DNA from: an uncultured Oscillospiraceae bacterium
Lineage (GTDB): Bacteria > Bacillota > Clostridia > Oscillospirales > Acutalibacteraceae
Length of the DNA stretch: 64,000 bases
NCBI GenBank assembly: GCA_958448165.1
Contig: CAUDCW010000003.1
Location: 62,001 to 126,000 of the forward strand
Direction of reading: 5' to 3'
The translations under genes were made by a program, and so were the position numbers. Of this stretch, positions 8,794-17,212 are shown in pieces. Each line of letters starts with the position of its first letter. Position 1 is the stretch's first letter. The notes beneath the pieces were generated by a model. It did not search any database. It was not told the origin of the DNA and saw only the letters and a list, made by a program, of their open reading frames with translations.

Positions 8794-8955
8794 ATGACAA
8801 AAATTGACAGCTTAGACAGCAGCGCAAGAGAATACTTTAACTCTCTGCCGAGTATGATTAAGGAGCAGATAATCGAAAGCGGAGTTACTTTCTCGTCAAA
8901 ACAGGATCTTGAAAACTACTATAACGCCGTTACAAGTCACAATCAGATAAAATAG
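8794..8955 (+). CDS. Small conserved protein, 53 aa
   Basis: A 53-codon frame starts with ATG preceded by GAGGTGA at a good distance and ends with TAG. The predicted protein (MTKIDSLDSSAREYFNSLP at its start) is acidic, helical and has no membrane segment. It lies divergent from the phosphorylase gene and 100 bases upstream of feoA. I recognise no family; the ribosome site and the protein-like composition support a real gene. Confidence 0.6.
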   Translation: MTKIDSLDSSAREYFNSLPSMIKEQIIESGVTFSSKQDLENYYNAVTSHNQIK

Positions 8956-9051
8956 CGATAGGCAGAGCCGCCTGAAATCTATCAGCGATATGCACACCGT
9001 GTCAGAGATGCAATTAATGCATATGATAATAGTGATATACAAAGAATTGAG

Positions 9052-9300
9052 ATGATAATATTGGACAAAGAAGTCAGATTGCTCAGTTCACTAAAGGCAG
9101 GCGAAAAATGCACTGTAGATTATTTAAAAATGGATGGAAAAGAAAAACGACGAATGCTCGATTTAGGCTTGATAAGGGACACAAAGGTTGAAGCTGTTCT
9201 CGTGAGTCCGTCAGGCGGTCTGACCGCATATTATATAAGAGGTGCTCTGCTTGCAATACGTTCCGAGGACGCCTCAAGAGTTGTAGTATCATTAAGCTGA
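9052..9300 (+). CDS. feoA: Ferrous iron transport protein A
   Basis: This 82-aa SH3-like cytoplasmic protein partners FeoB in Fe(II) uptake. The family pattern is complete: an N-terminal LSSLKAGEKCTV strand, the helix MDGKEKRRMLDLGLIRDTKV, and a C-terminal strand pair ending in an AIRSEDASRVVV segment. The start codon is the first of several possible; a TTG nine bases in is an alternative. FeoB follows after 112 bases containing a hairpin. Confidence 0.9.
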   Translation: MIILDKEVRLLSSLKAGEKCTVDYLKMDGKEKRRMLDLGLIRDTKVEAVLVSPSGGLTAYYIRGALLAIRSEDASRVVVSLS

Positions 9301-9314
9301 TATATCATGATTAT

Positions 9315-9348
9315 TGTCCACAGTTCTTAAGGGTACTGTGGACATTTT
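9315..9348 (+). terminator. Hairpin with T-run between feoA and feoB
   Basis: A perfect 10-bp stem (TGTCCACAGT / ACTGTGGACA) with a 10-base loop is followed by TTTTG. It could end the feoA message partly or act as an attenuator before feoB. Confidence 0.75.
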
Positions 9349-9412
9349 GTAACTTAATTCATTTTTCTGAATAAGCTATTATAAGAGATTTGCTGAAAAC
9401 GGAGGTGTTTGC

Positions 9413-11443
9413 TTGACTGAAAAAAAATATACCGTTGCTTTTGCGGGAAATCCAAACGTAGGCAAAAGCACTGTATTTAATAATCTGACCGGCCTTAACC
9501 AGCATACCGGTAACTGGACGGGAAAAACTGTATCAAATGCTTTTGGGTGTATGCGCTACAAAGGCATACACTACACACTTGTTGATTTGCCGGGAACATA
9601 TTCACTGCTTTCAAGCTCAAAAGAAGAAGCTGTGGCAAGGGATTATATCTGCTTTGAGCATCCAGACCTTGTTGTTGTGATAATCGACGCTACCTGTATT
9701 GAACGCAATCTTAACCTTGTTTTACAGATTCTTGAGATTACGGACCGGGTTATCGTATGCGTCAATCTGATGGACGAGGCGAGCAAAAAGTCTATAAGCG
9801 TTGACATCAAAAAGCTGTCCGAAAATCTGGGTGTTCCTGTGCTGGAGTCAAGCGCAAGAAGCGGAAGAGGAATGGATGAGTTGAAAGAAATGATATACAA
9901 AATGACGGTATATGAGAAAAAAACTTATCCGATAGATATTCAATACAGCAAAGAGATCGAGAAAAATGCAAAGGATATATATCAGAACGTCCGGGTAAAA
10001 TGCGATAGCGACAGGCAGGCAAGGTTCTGCTCCTTAAGACTGCTTGAAAATGACGAGGAATTCAACGAATGTATTAAAGAAAATATCGGGATAATTGCTG
10101 ATTATAACAGATTACATACGAAAAATTACAGAGATGAGATTGCACAGACAATCGTCAAAAAGGCGGAAGATATCTTTCTTAAAACTGTTGTGTTCAACCG
10201 GACAGATTACAACAAGCGTGACAGGCGTCTTGATAAGCTCTTCACCTCAAAGCTTACGGGAATCCCGATTATGCTTTTATTGCTGGGGCTTATATTCTGG
10301 ATAACCATTGTCGGGGCAAATTATCCGTCACAATGGCTGTCTGTGCTGTTTGAAAAGATGAATGAATGGCTCAGAATCGGACTTGATTTTATAGGAACAC
10401 CGGAGTTTCTGACATCTCTTATCTGCGACGGAATGTTTAAGACAACGGCTTGGGTTGTGTCGGTTATGCTGCCGCCAATGGCAATTTTCTTCCCCTTGTT
10501 CACCATTCTTGAGGATTTCGGATACTTGCCGAGGGTTGCGTTTAATCTCGACAAATACTTCAAAAAAGCAGGTGCTCACGGAAAACAAAGTCTTTGTATG
10601 TGTATGGGGCTTGGATGCAATGCGTGCGGTGTGACCGGCTGCAGGATTATTGATTCACCGAGGGAAAGGCTGATAGCTGTTCTGACAAATGCCTTTATGC
10701 CGTGTAACGGGCGTTTTCCGGGGTTGATTGCGCTTATCACAATTTTTATTGCCGCACCTCTTGCGCTGCCGTTTCAGTCACTGCTTTCGGCATTGATTCT
10801 GTTGGCTGCCATTGTTCTGTCTGTCGTAACAACCATGCTTGCTTCAAAGCTGTTATCCGTCACGGTTTTAAAGGGAGAAAAATCATCATTTGTTCTTGAG
10901 CTTCCGCCCTATCGTGTTCCTCAGATTGGGAAAGTTATAGTTCACTCGGTTAAAGACAGAATCTTGTTTGTGCTTTGGAGAGCAATTGCCGTCGCTCTGC
11001 CGGCAGGAATCATAATATGGTTACTCGCAAACATAAACATAGGCGGCAGTTCGATACTCGATTATTTTACCGGTGCGCTCGACGGATTCGGACATCTGCT
11101 GGGAATGGACGGAGTAATTCTGGCTGCATTTATACTCGGTTTTCCCGCCAACGAAATTGTAATTCCGATAATGATGATGGCATACACAGCAAACTCCTCA
11201 CTGACAGAATACGAAAGTCTGCTGCAGCTTCAGCAGCTTTTTACCGCAAACGGCTGGGACATTGTAACGGCAATTTGTGTAATAATTTTTATGCTGTTTC
11301 ATTTTCCGTGTTCAACGACCTGTATTACAATATACAAAGAAACAAAGAGCTTGAAATGGACTGTTCTTGGATTTTTACTCCCGACAGGCATAGGCATACT
11401 GTTGTGTATGCTCGTTTCAGCTTTGCTGAGGGTATTTATTTAA
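9413..11443 (+). CDS. feoB: Ferrous iron transporter B
   Basis: This 676-aa membrane protein takes up Fe(II) and has an N-terminal G-protein domain. The GTPase motifs are GNPNVGKST (12-20), DLPGTY (58-63) and NLMD (118-121). A regulatory helical spacer follows to about 265, and the C-terminal half has two Gate domains in roughly eight membrane helices, with the cysteine-containing segment MGLGCNACGVTGC. The TTG start is supported by GGAGGT seven bases upstream. The length is slightly short but typical for Clostridia. The gene follows feoA and ends at a strong terminator, so feoAB is a two-gene unit. Confidence 0.96.
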   Translation: MTEKKYTVAFAGNPNVGKSTVFNNLTGLNQHTGNWTGKTVSNAFGCMRYKGIHYTLVDLPGTYSLLSSSKEEAVARDYICFEHPDLVVVIIDATCIERNLNLVLQILEITDRVIVCVNLMDEASKKSISVDIKKLSENLGVPVLESSARSGRGMDELKEMIYKMTVYEKKTYPIDIQYSKEIEKNAKDIYQNVRVKCDSDRQARFCSLRLLENDEEFNECIKENIGIIADYNRLHTKNYRDEIAQTIVKKAEDIFLKTVVFNRTDYNKRDRRLDKLFTSKLTGIPIMLLLLGLIFWITIVGANYPSQWLSVLFEKMNEWLRIGLDFIGTPEFLTSLICDGMFKTTAWVVSVMLPPMAIFFPLFTILEDFGYLPRVAFNLDKYFKKAGAHGKQSLCMCMGLGCNACGVTGCRIIDSPRERLIAVLTNAFMPCNGRFPGLIALITIFIAAPLALPFQSLLSALILLAAIVLSVVTTMLASKLLSVTVLKGEKSSFVLELPPYRVPQIGKVIVHSVKDRILFVLWRAIAVALPAGIIIWLLANINIGGSSILDYFTGALDGFGHLLGMDGVILAAFILGFPANEIVIPIMMMAYTANSSLTEYESLLQLQQLFTANGWDIVTAICVIIFMLFHFPCSTTCITIYKETKSLKWTVLGFLLPTGIGILLCMLVSALLRVFI

Positions 11444-11450
11444 TAAAACA

Positions 11451-11497
11451 GGGTATGCTGTGCAATAAGAAGATGCTGCATACCCGTTATTTTTTTA
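11451..11497 (+). terminator. feoB terminator
   Basis: A hairpin with stem GGGTATGC / GCATACCC is followed by GTTATTTTTTT, just after the feoB stop. Confidence 0.8.
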
Positions 11498-11628
11498 TTT
11501 ATCAAAAAAGATTATTTTATGCCGCTTTTATATTTTATCCTATATCCTGTCGGCGTGCAATTGTAAACACTTTTGCACATACGGATAAAGGATTTGACGT
11601 TTGCAAAGCAGTTTATATTTACGCAAGC

Positions 11629-11665
11629 ATAAAAAAGCTTACAGATACGGTTTGTATCTGTAAGC
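11629..11665 (-). terminator. Terminator of the HD-domain gene
   Basis: A perfect 12-bp stem (GCTTACAGATAC / GTATCTGTAAGC) with a 5-base loop is followed on the minus strand by TTTTTT. It faces the feoB terminator. Confidence 0.85.
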
Positions 11666-11687
11666 CGGATATGTCTGTTTCGGTGTA

Positions 11688-12278
11688 TCACCTGTTGTTT
11701 ACTGTTGATGTATTCTTTTCTCTTAAATATGTTGATTCAAGGTCCGCAAGATGAAGCTTCACGGCAAGGGGATATTTCTGATATGCAACACTGATTGTAA
11801 AGCCGCCGCCATCGTCAAAGCCTCCCATATGCCAGCGTATAGCCATGGCTTCTTCAATTCGGAGCTTCATAAAGCGTTCAATAAGAAACACGGATTTTTC
11901 ACCGTGACCGTAAGGGAACACATCGTCAACCGCATAAAACGGTACTTTCTCCCAGTTGCCTGTTTCTTCGTTTTTGACGTTTCTTGTTGAAACCTTATAG
12001 AATTGAGCTTTACACAAATCGTGAAGCAAGGCGCAGATTGTGAAACTCTCAAGACTGTCGGTTTCCTCGTCGAAATGCTTTTCAAGCAGCACATCATAAA
12101 CACTAAGGCTGTGCATAACGAGTCCGTTTGTGCAGGCACAGTGATATTTTGTGCTTGCAGGCGCTGTGAAAAAGTCGGTTTTGCAAAGCCAGTCCAGCAG
12201 CTCCTTTGCGCCGTGCCGCTTGACATTTTCTGAAAATATTCTGCAGAATTCTTCTTTGTAGTCAATATTTTTATCCAT
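11688..12278 (-). CDS. HD-domain hydrolase
   Basis: This 196-aa HD-superfamily metal-dependent phosphohydrolase shows an early His (about 57, HSLSVYDVLLEKH), the HD doublet in LLHDLCKA at about 85-91, and a later His in RWHMGG. This layout fits a small HD enzyme acting on nucleotides or nucleic acids, but the substrate cannot be read from sequence. Its ATG overlaps the stop of the upstream YwlG-like gene by one base, so the two are cotranscribed. Confidence 0.75.
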   Translation of the reverse strand: MDKNIDYKEEFCRIFSENVKRHGAKELLDWLCKTDFFTAPASTKYHCACTNGLVMHSLSVYDVLLEKHFDEETDSLESFTICALLHDLCKAQFYKVSTRNVKNEETGNWEKVPFYAVDDVFPYGHGEKSVFLIERFMKLRIEEAMAIRWHMGGFDDGGGFTISVAYQKYPLAVKLHLADLESTYLREKNTSTVNNR

Positions 12279-12835
12279 TACAATAATCCCTCGTCATACT
12301 TTGCCCGTACTCCGCCGATAAACGGCGGTCTTGTCCTTGCGCAAACAAGATGCGCCTGCCCTATCTGATTGATTGAAATCCTCACGGGAACGGCTGTTCT
12401 TTTCAGATGCATTCCTATGAGAACATCACCGATGTCAATTCCTGCCGAAGCCTTAATCTCCTGCACGGCAACCGGGTGTTCAAAGCGCTCATATGCCCTT
12501 GTTGACAGCGAGCCGCCTGCCTTTGGCTGAGGCACTACATTGACAATATCATATCCGTACAGCTTGGCACATTCTTTTTCAATTATAAGCGCCCTGTTGA
12601 GGTGTTCACAGCACTGTGTGGCAAGATACAGTCCGTTTGCCTTAACTACTTCATATATTGTGTCAAAAACCGTGTTTGCAACCTCAACGCTTGAATTTGT
12701 GCCGAGCTTACTGCCGATAATCTCGCTGCTTGAACAGCCTACAACAAATATATCGTCCTTTTCAAGTCTTGCGACCTCTAATAATTCAGTTACCGCCTGT
12801 CTTGATTGAGCGGCTATTTCTTCTAAATCTTTCAT
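12278..12835 (-). CDS. UPF0340 / YwlG-family protein
   Basis: This 185-aa protein belongs to the TIGR01440/UPF0340 family of B. subtilis YwlG. Family features are the VGCSSSEIIGSKLGT segment near residue 30, CCEHLNRAL near 75 and a C-terminal RPPFIGG. The fold is related to transferases with a CoA- or phosphosugar-like site; the biochemical role is unknown. The ATG at 12835 is preferred to a GTG nine bases upstream because it is better spaced from GGCTGGTG. It forms an operon with the HD-domain gene. Confidence 0.8.
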   Translation of the reverse strand: MKDLEEIAAQSRQAVTELLEVARLEKDDIFVVGCSSSEIIGSKLGTNSSVEVANTVFDTIYEVVKANGLYLATQCCEHLNRALIIEKECAKLYGYDIVNVVPQPKAGGSLSTRAYERFEHPVAVQEIKASAGIDIGDVLIGMHLKRTAVPVRISINQIGQAHLVCARTRPPFIGGVRAKYDEGLL

Positions 12836-12882
12836 TTTTAACACCAGCCTTTAACTTATTATAGCTTTTTTTCGCCGCTTTA

Positions 12883-13689
12883 TCAATACTCAAACCAAAA
12901 TGAAATACGCTCTTTTTTATATGATGCGCCGTATTTAAAACGGTGAAGCTCAAAAATGCGCTTTACGATTGCAAGACCGAGTCCGTGACCCGGTTCTGAA
13001 CTATGCTCTGCCAATCTGTGATACGGCTGCCACAGTTTATCAATGTCAGATTCAGAAAGCATTTTGCACGGATTGCTAACAGTAAATTTTTTAGGCATAA
13101 TTGTTATTTTAATTTCATTTTTATCAGTCGAGTATTTTATCGCATTATCGACAAAATTTTCTACTGCTGATTTAATCAGACGTTTGTCAGCGCATATAAA
13201 AACATCTTCTGTATATTCGGCAGAAATCCGAACATCATAGCCGGCGATAATATCTTTAACAAGCTGCGTCAAATTAACCTTTTCTGTCTGAATTTTATCA
13301 TATCCGCTGTCAAGCCTTGAATAGTCGAGCATTCTTTCAACCAACCCGTTGACGTCATTCGATTTCTGCAATATAACCTGTGCGTAATGCTCCTGCTTAT
13401 CGGTGTTGATGTTGTCAAGCAAATTTTCAGCATAGCCGCCGATAACAAACAGGGGTGTTTTCAGCTCGTGCGCCATTGCATTTGTCGTGATTCGCAGCAT
13501 TTCCTCCTGCTCAAGCTGTTTTTTCATAGCGTGCCAGATTACAGCGGCGAGAATTACTCCGACTATCGTAAAGATAACGAAGATGTATATTAATATAAAG
13601 GCTATGCGGTTAAAGCAGCTTTCAAGCACATTCAGGCGTTTTACATATGTGCCTGAGTATATTTTCACATCACCGTTATCATCACGCAC
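12883..13689 (-). CDS. Sensor histidine kinase, probably 5'-truncated
   Basis: This OmpR-type partner kinase of at least 268 aa has a membrane helix (about 28-50), a HisKA box MAHELKTPL with the phospho-histidine near residue 74, an N box NFVDNAIKYS and a G box GHGLGLAIV, so the catalytic part is intact. The frame stays open upstream to 13767 and there encodes a first membrane helix (VIANAVYIAFIIATV), but no ATG, GTG or TTG exists before the stop at 13768-13770. The natural N-terminus therefore seems lost, and a GTG at 13689 gives a version with one helix. No response regulator gene is adjacent. Confidence 0.7.
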   Translation of the reverse strand: MRDDNGDVKIYSGTYVKRLNVLESCFNRIAFILIYIFVIFTIVGVILAAVIWHAMKKQLEQEEMLRITTNAMAHELKTPLFVIGGYAENLLDNINTDKQEHYAQVILQKSNDVNGLVERMLDYSRLDSGYDKIQTEKVNLTQLVKDIIAGYDVRISAEYTEDVFICADKRLIKSAVENFVDNAIKYSTDKNEIKITIMPKKFTVSNPCKMLSESDIDKLWQPYHRLAEHSSEPGHGLGLAIVKRIFELHRFKYGASYKKERISFWFEY

Positions 13690-13788
13690 AGAAAAAGATG
13701 TGTAACCTGTTACAGTGGCTATGATAAATGCTATATAGACAGCATTTGCTATGACAATGCATCTATTTCAGCACCGCTTATAGAGCAG

Positions 13789-14328
13789 ATGAATTTAAGT
13801 CAATATTACGCAACAGACTGCTCGGAAAAACACAAGGTGATTGAGAATTTCAGGCATATAATACTCCTGCTCTTGTTTGCGGCGTTTTGCGTTATTGCGC
13901 TAAAAGTGTGGGTAACTCTGTGCAGATGGTCAGTACATAGAATTCGTGAAGATTTAAAAGAACACTACCTTTTCAAATCTTTAAAGTCAATCCCGATGAA
14001 GTATATCATTCTGATTCTTGTCGGGTTGGGAATTCCTGCCATTTTGCTGACTGTATTTTTTCTTGCTGATTTCAGTATTTTCATACCGTCGCAATATATA
14101 CCGTATGACAACATATTTGATTTTTCGTATTACCTTGAAAAAATAATTGAAAACGCAAGTACTATAAATTCACTCGCACTGACAGGTGACACACACCTGA
14201 TAAAACTTTATTCAAATACCTTTGCAATATTAATACCACACATCGTCGCTATCATTATTTTTCTTGTACGTGCTACGGTTTATGTCAATAACGCTTTCAT
14301 AAATCATCTTAAAGCTTTCCTTGAATAA
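13789..14328 (+). CDS. Membrane protein of unknown function
   Basis: This 179-aa plus-strand frame has about three hydrophobic helices (roughly 24-45, 70-95 and 150-168) with an extracellular-looking loop between the second and third. No ribosome site precedes the ATG, and the frame is open upstream through a short cysteine-containing stretch, so the N-terminus may be missing. It is head to head with the truncated kinase. I recognise no family; it may be the end of a larger lost gene. Confidence 0.4.
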   Translation: MNLSQYYATDCSEKHKVIENFRHIILLLLFAAFCVIALKVWVTLCRWSVHRIREDLKEHYLFKSLKSIPMKYIILILVGLGIPAILLTVFFLADFSIFIPSQYIPYDNIFDFSYYLEKIIENASTINSLALTGDTHLIKLYSNTFAILIPHIVAIIIFLVRATVYVNNAFINHLKAFLE

Positions 14329-14341
14329 GCAAGCAGCCATA

Positions 14342-14757
14342 CTACCTCTTAATAAAAAGCATATTCAAAACTCTCTCGGTAATCCGGATTTCATCATCGG
14401 CAATTCTTACATTATAGCCTGACACAATTGATTGGTCCGACTTATTAATCAGTTCGATGTATTTATCAGAATATTTACGGGGAAATGTTATTGAGGTTTC
14501 AGCGTTTGAGATAAACTCAAATCCGATTTCGCTTAGCATTTTCCTGTACTCGCTTAATCGGTAGAATTTTATATGTCCGTCGGGCTTTATTTTCATATAT
14601 TCATCGACGAAGGAAGTGTTATCATCTTCATTCAGCGTCGGGTCTGAGATAATAAGTCTGCCGTCCGGCTTAAGCACACGGTATATTTCTTTAAAGCTGC
14701 CTGAGATATTTGTTCAAAGCTCTCCCTTGTTTTTTCTATACTTTCGTTAATATTCAT
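14342..14757 (-). pseudogene. SAM-dependent methyltransferase remnant
   Basis: The frame from 14342 to 14677 encodes the C-terminal half of a class I methyltransferase: the post-motif strand VLKPDGRLIISDPTL and a later EIGFEF segment. Motif I (the SAM-binding glycine loop) is absent. Upstream, a different frame starts at an ATG at 14757 (MNINESIEKTRESFEQIS) and runs into the fragment out of phase. The gene has lost its middle and cannot be active. Confidence 0.7.
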
Positions 14758-14761
14758 ACAT

Positions 14762-16030
14762 TCATCTCTTTCCTGTCAGATAATACACAGCAAGCTGAGT
14801 TCTGTGTTCAAGCTGAGCCTTTTCGAGAATATTGCTTATGTAGTTCTTGACCGTACCTTCGCTTAAAAACAGCTTTTCGGCACTGCTGTCTATCGAATTT
14901 TTAAGTTTCATTTCCTGCTGTTCGTAGTTCTCTGCTGATTTTCGATAGACATCTATAATACCGTAATGCTGATAATATATTATTTCGGTGAGAATACAAA
15001 GCAGAAAAAATACAAATTTATCCTCGACAAAAATCACACCGACAAGGCTTGAAAGGAAGAACACATATGCTCCGTCCTGATTTTTCATTATCATCTCCGA
15101 GCATATCATAACCCAGCGCTGAGGGGTTAAAAGTGACGCTTTTTCCCACCAATCGGGGGTTGTGCCGAAATTGAAATACACCTTTGCAAGAAGATTTGTG
15201 AAAACCCAGACGCCGAATGCAGTATAAACAGCGGTGAGAACATTTTTTCCGAACATCCCCATAAGCACGCAGAAAAGGTTAAATATTATTCCGACTGTGC
15301 CGATAAAGACTAAGTATGCGGCAAACGGTATGCCAATCCACGATATAGAAAACAGCGGAGTGCAGATTGCAACGGAAACGCCTATCAGCAAAATGATTAC
15401 TATGCTTGTCGGGACAAAGTAGCCGAAATACTGCTTTATTGACGAAGCAGGCGAACAGCGATATCTCAAGCCTATTCTGTTTTTCCTCTCGCTCGAAGGT
15501 ACAATACCAAGCACAATCATAGCGCACCAGATAAAATACACTGTATATGCTATTGTGTAGTAAAGCTCCGAATCGGGCATCGGGTCAGCATTGATTTCAT
15601 ATTCGTTTAAGTAGCTTCCGACCTGAACTCCGGCGGACTGCGAAATAATAGAGTAGGCTGTAATTTTTATTACGCCTGCTTCATTTTTGTATTCCTTGCC
15701 GGAATAAACAGTGCAGCCTTCATCGTCAATCTCAATAAAAACATCAGCAGAACCGTTTTCCACAAGCTTTTCTGCATCTACCTGCGGATAATAAATCAAA
15801 TCAATATCATTATCCTCAAATACCTTTTCAAAAACTGGCTTCATCGGCTCATATTTACAATCTGAGCTGAATGTATATCCCACATTACAATCCTTAATCT
15901 CAAAGCTGTCGGTCATTAAATCCTTGAACACTGCCGACAACAAGCCTGTGACAAGAACCATCACAAGCACGATAAGGATAAGTGCCTTACATCTTAAAAG
16001 CAATTTAATATTATTTTTTATCAAGGTCAC
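14762..16030 (-). pseudogene. Fused ABC permease / kinase / LuxR-HTH open frame
   Basis: One unbroken frame of 422 codons carries three unrelated pieces. Residues 1 to about 335 form an ABC-2 type permease (first helix at 15-35, extracellular loop, helices after 165, and the SLLTPQRW segment near 305). About 336-382 looks like the last membrane helix and linker of a histidine kinase (IIYYQHYGIIDVYRKSAENY). The last 40 residues are the end of a LuxR/NarL HTH (LFLSEGTVKNYISNILEKA). Two in-frame deletions in an ABC-kinase-regulator operon would produce this. The GTG start overlaps the stop of the ATPase gene. The permease may still be partly functional, but it lacks its normal final helix region. 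Confidence 0.75.
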
Positions 16031-16806
16031 AGGTAATCGCCTCCTGCATAATCACGAAGCTTTTTACCCGTCACGGTGAGGAACACCTCTTCAAGCGAAA
16101 TATTGCTATTCGGGTCGTCTGTTACAAGGCGAACAAGCTCCTCTCTTGTTCCGACTGCGATAATTCTTCCGTTATCCATTATGGCGATACGGGTGCAGAT
16201 CGCCTCAACTTCCTCCATATAATGGCTCGTGTAAATTATCGTTTCGCCCTGACTGTTTGCAGTCCTGATTTTCTCCAGAATAAAATTCCTCGACTGCGGG
16301 TCAATGCCGACTGTCGGTTCGTCAAAAATCATAAACTTCGGCTTGTGACCGATTGCACAGGCGATATTCAATCGGCGCTTCATACCGCCCGAAAAATTCT
16401 TTGTGTAATCATTTTTTCTGTCGAGAAGTCCGACAAATTCAAGCGAATCATCAATTGCCGCTTTCAGCTCCTTGCCCTTTATTCCGTACAGCGAGGTAAA
16501 CAGCTCAACATTTTCCCACGCTTTCAGATTCCCGTGAATTGCAAGCTCCTGCGGAATATATCCTATCTGCTTTTTGATTTTCTTCATACCGTCTTTAACA
16601 TTCAGTCCGAATATCTCAATGTCACCCGAGGTCGGCTTGAGAAGCGAGCAAATCATATTCAGAGTAGTGCTTTTGCCTGCTCCGTTAGGACCGAGCAATC
16701 CGAAAATTTCACCCTCTTTAATTTCAAGCGAAATGTGATCCACCACTGTTTTATCTCCGAACTTTTTGCTTAAGCCCTGAAGCCTGAGTATAGTTTTATC
16801 TTCCAT
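16027..16806 (-). CDS. ABC transporter ATP-binding protein
   Basis: This 259-aa ATPase of an ABC-2 exporter has Walker A GPNGAGKST near residue 40, the signature NFSGGMKRRL near 140 and Walker B FMIFDEPTVGID near 160. The ATG at 16806 has AGGAG nine bases upstream; an earlier in-frame start lacks a site. The stop overlaps the GTG of the permease fusion by the GTGA pattern, so the pair was a translational unit. The substrate is unknown; ABC systems next to a LuxR-type two-component pair often export peptides or drugs. Confidence 0.88.
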   Translation of the reverse strand: MEDKTILRLQGLSKKFGDKTVVDHISLEIKEGEIFGLLGPNGAGKSTTLNMICSLLKPTSGDIEIFGLNVKDGMKKIKKQIGYIPQELAIHGNLKAWENVELFTSLYGIKGKELKAAIDDSLEFVGLLDRKNDYTKNFSGGMKRRLNIACAIGHKPKFMIFDEPTVGIDPQSRNFILEKIRTANSQGETIIYTSHYMEEVEAICTRIAIMDNGRIIAVGTREELVRLVTDDPNSNISLEEVFLTVTGKKLRDYAGGDYL

Positions 16807-16943
16807 CACTTTTTCTCCTCTCGTCTTTTTCTGCAATAATATTAGCATTTCATCGGGGACTTAAAAAGTGAATTAAGAAATATTTTGATTATGACTTTAG
16901 TCACATCTGTATAAGCGTGTTAAAATCAGAAATTATGAGATAA

Positions 16944-17156
16944 CCGGATTACCGCAAGGTATCGGATGAAAACGAATTTTATACTCTTTACAGCAACAGT
17001 CAGAAACTAAGGCCGAAACAAAAAACAGGTATCAATGGTCTGGCGCTTGCAGATGATTACACCTTAACTTCATCATTTGCAACAATGGAGAGCTCTGTAA
17101 TATCAGGCAAGAAAGCCGCTAACTGCGTTTTGGGTAATTATAATAATATGCAGTAA
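16944..17156 (+). pseudogene. C-terminal remnant of an FAD-dependent amine oxidase-type enzyme
   Basis: The plus-strand frame between a TAA at 16941 and a TAA at 17154 encodes about 70 residues typical of the end of FAD amine oxidases and phytoene-desaturase-like enzymes: a GINGLALADDYTLTSSFATM segment followed by VISGKKAAN, where the second part contacts the FAD. The N-terminal nucleotide-binding domain is absent. It is a gene fossil. Between 16849 and 16943 I see only AT-rich sequence. Confidence 0.7.
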
Positions 17157-17157
17157 A

Positions 17158-17190
17158 AAGCACTGAACCGTTTTTGTTGGTTCAGTGCTT
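17158..17190. terminator. Terminator after clpE
   Basis: A perfect 12-bp stem (AAGCACTGAACC / GGTTCAGTGCTT) with a 9-base loop is followed by TTTTT on the minus strand, 23 bases past the clpE stop. Confidence 0.85.
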
Positions 17191-17212
17191 CAATTTAGTT
17201 AATCAAATTCAA

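Noticed and set aside
10975..11754. A 259-codon plus-strand frame running through the end of feoB
   Set aside because: It is out of phase with feoB, has no ribosome site, and its product is rich in Arg/Asn/Cys without any domain.
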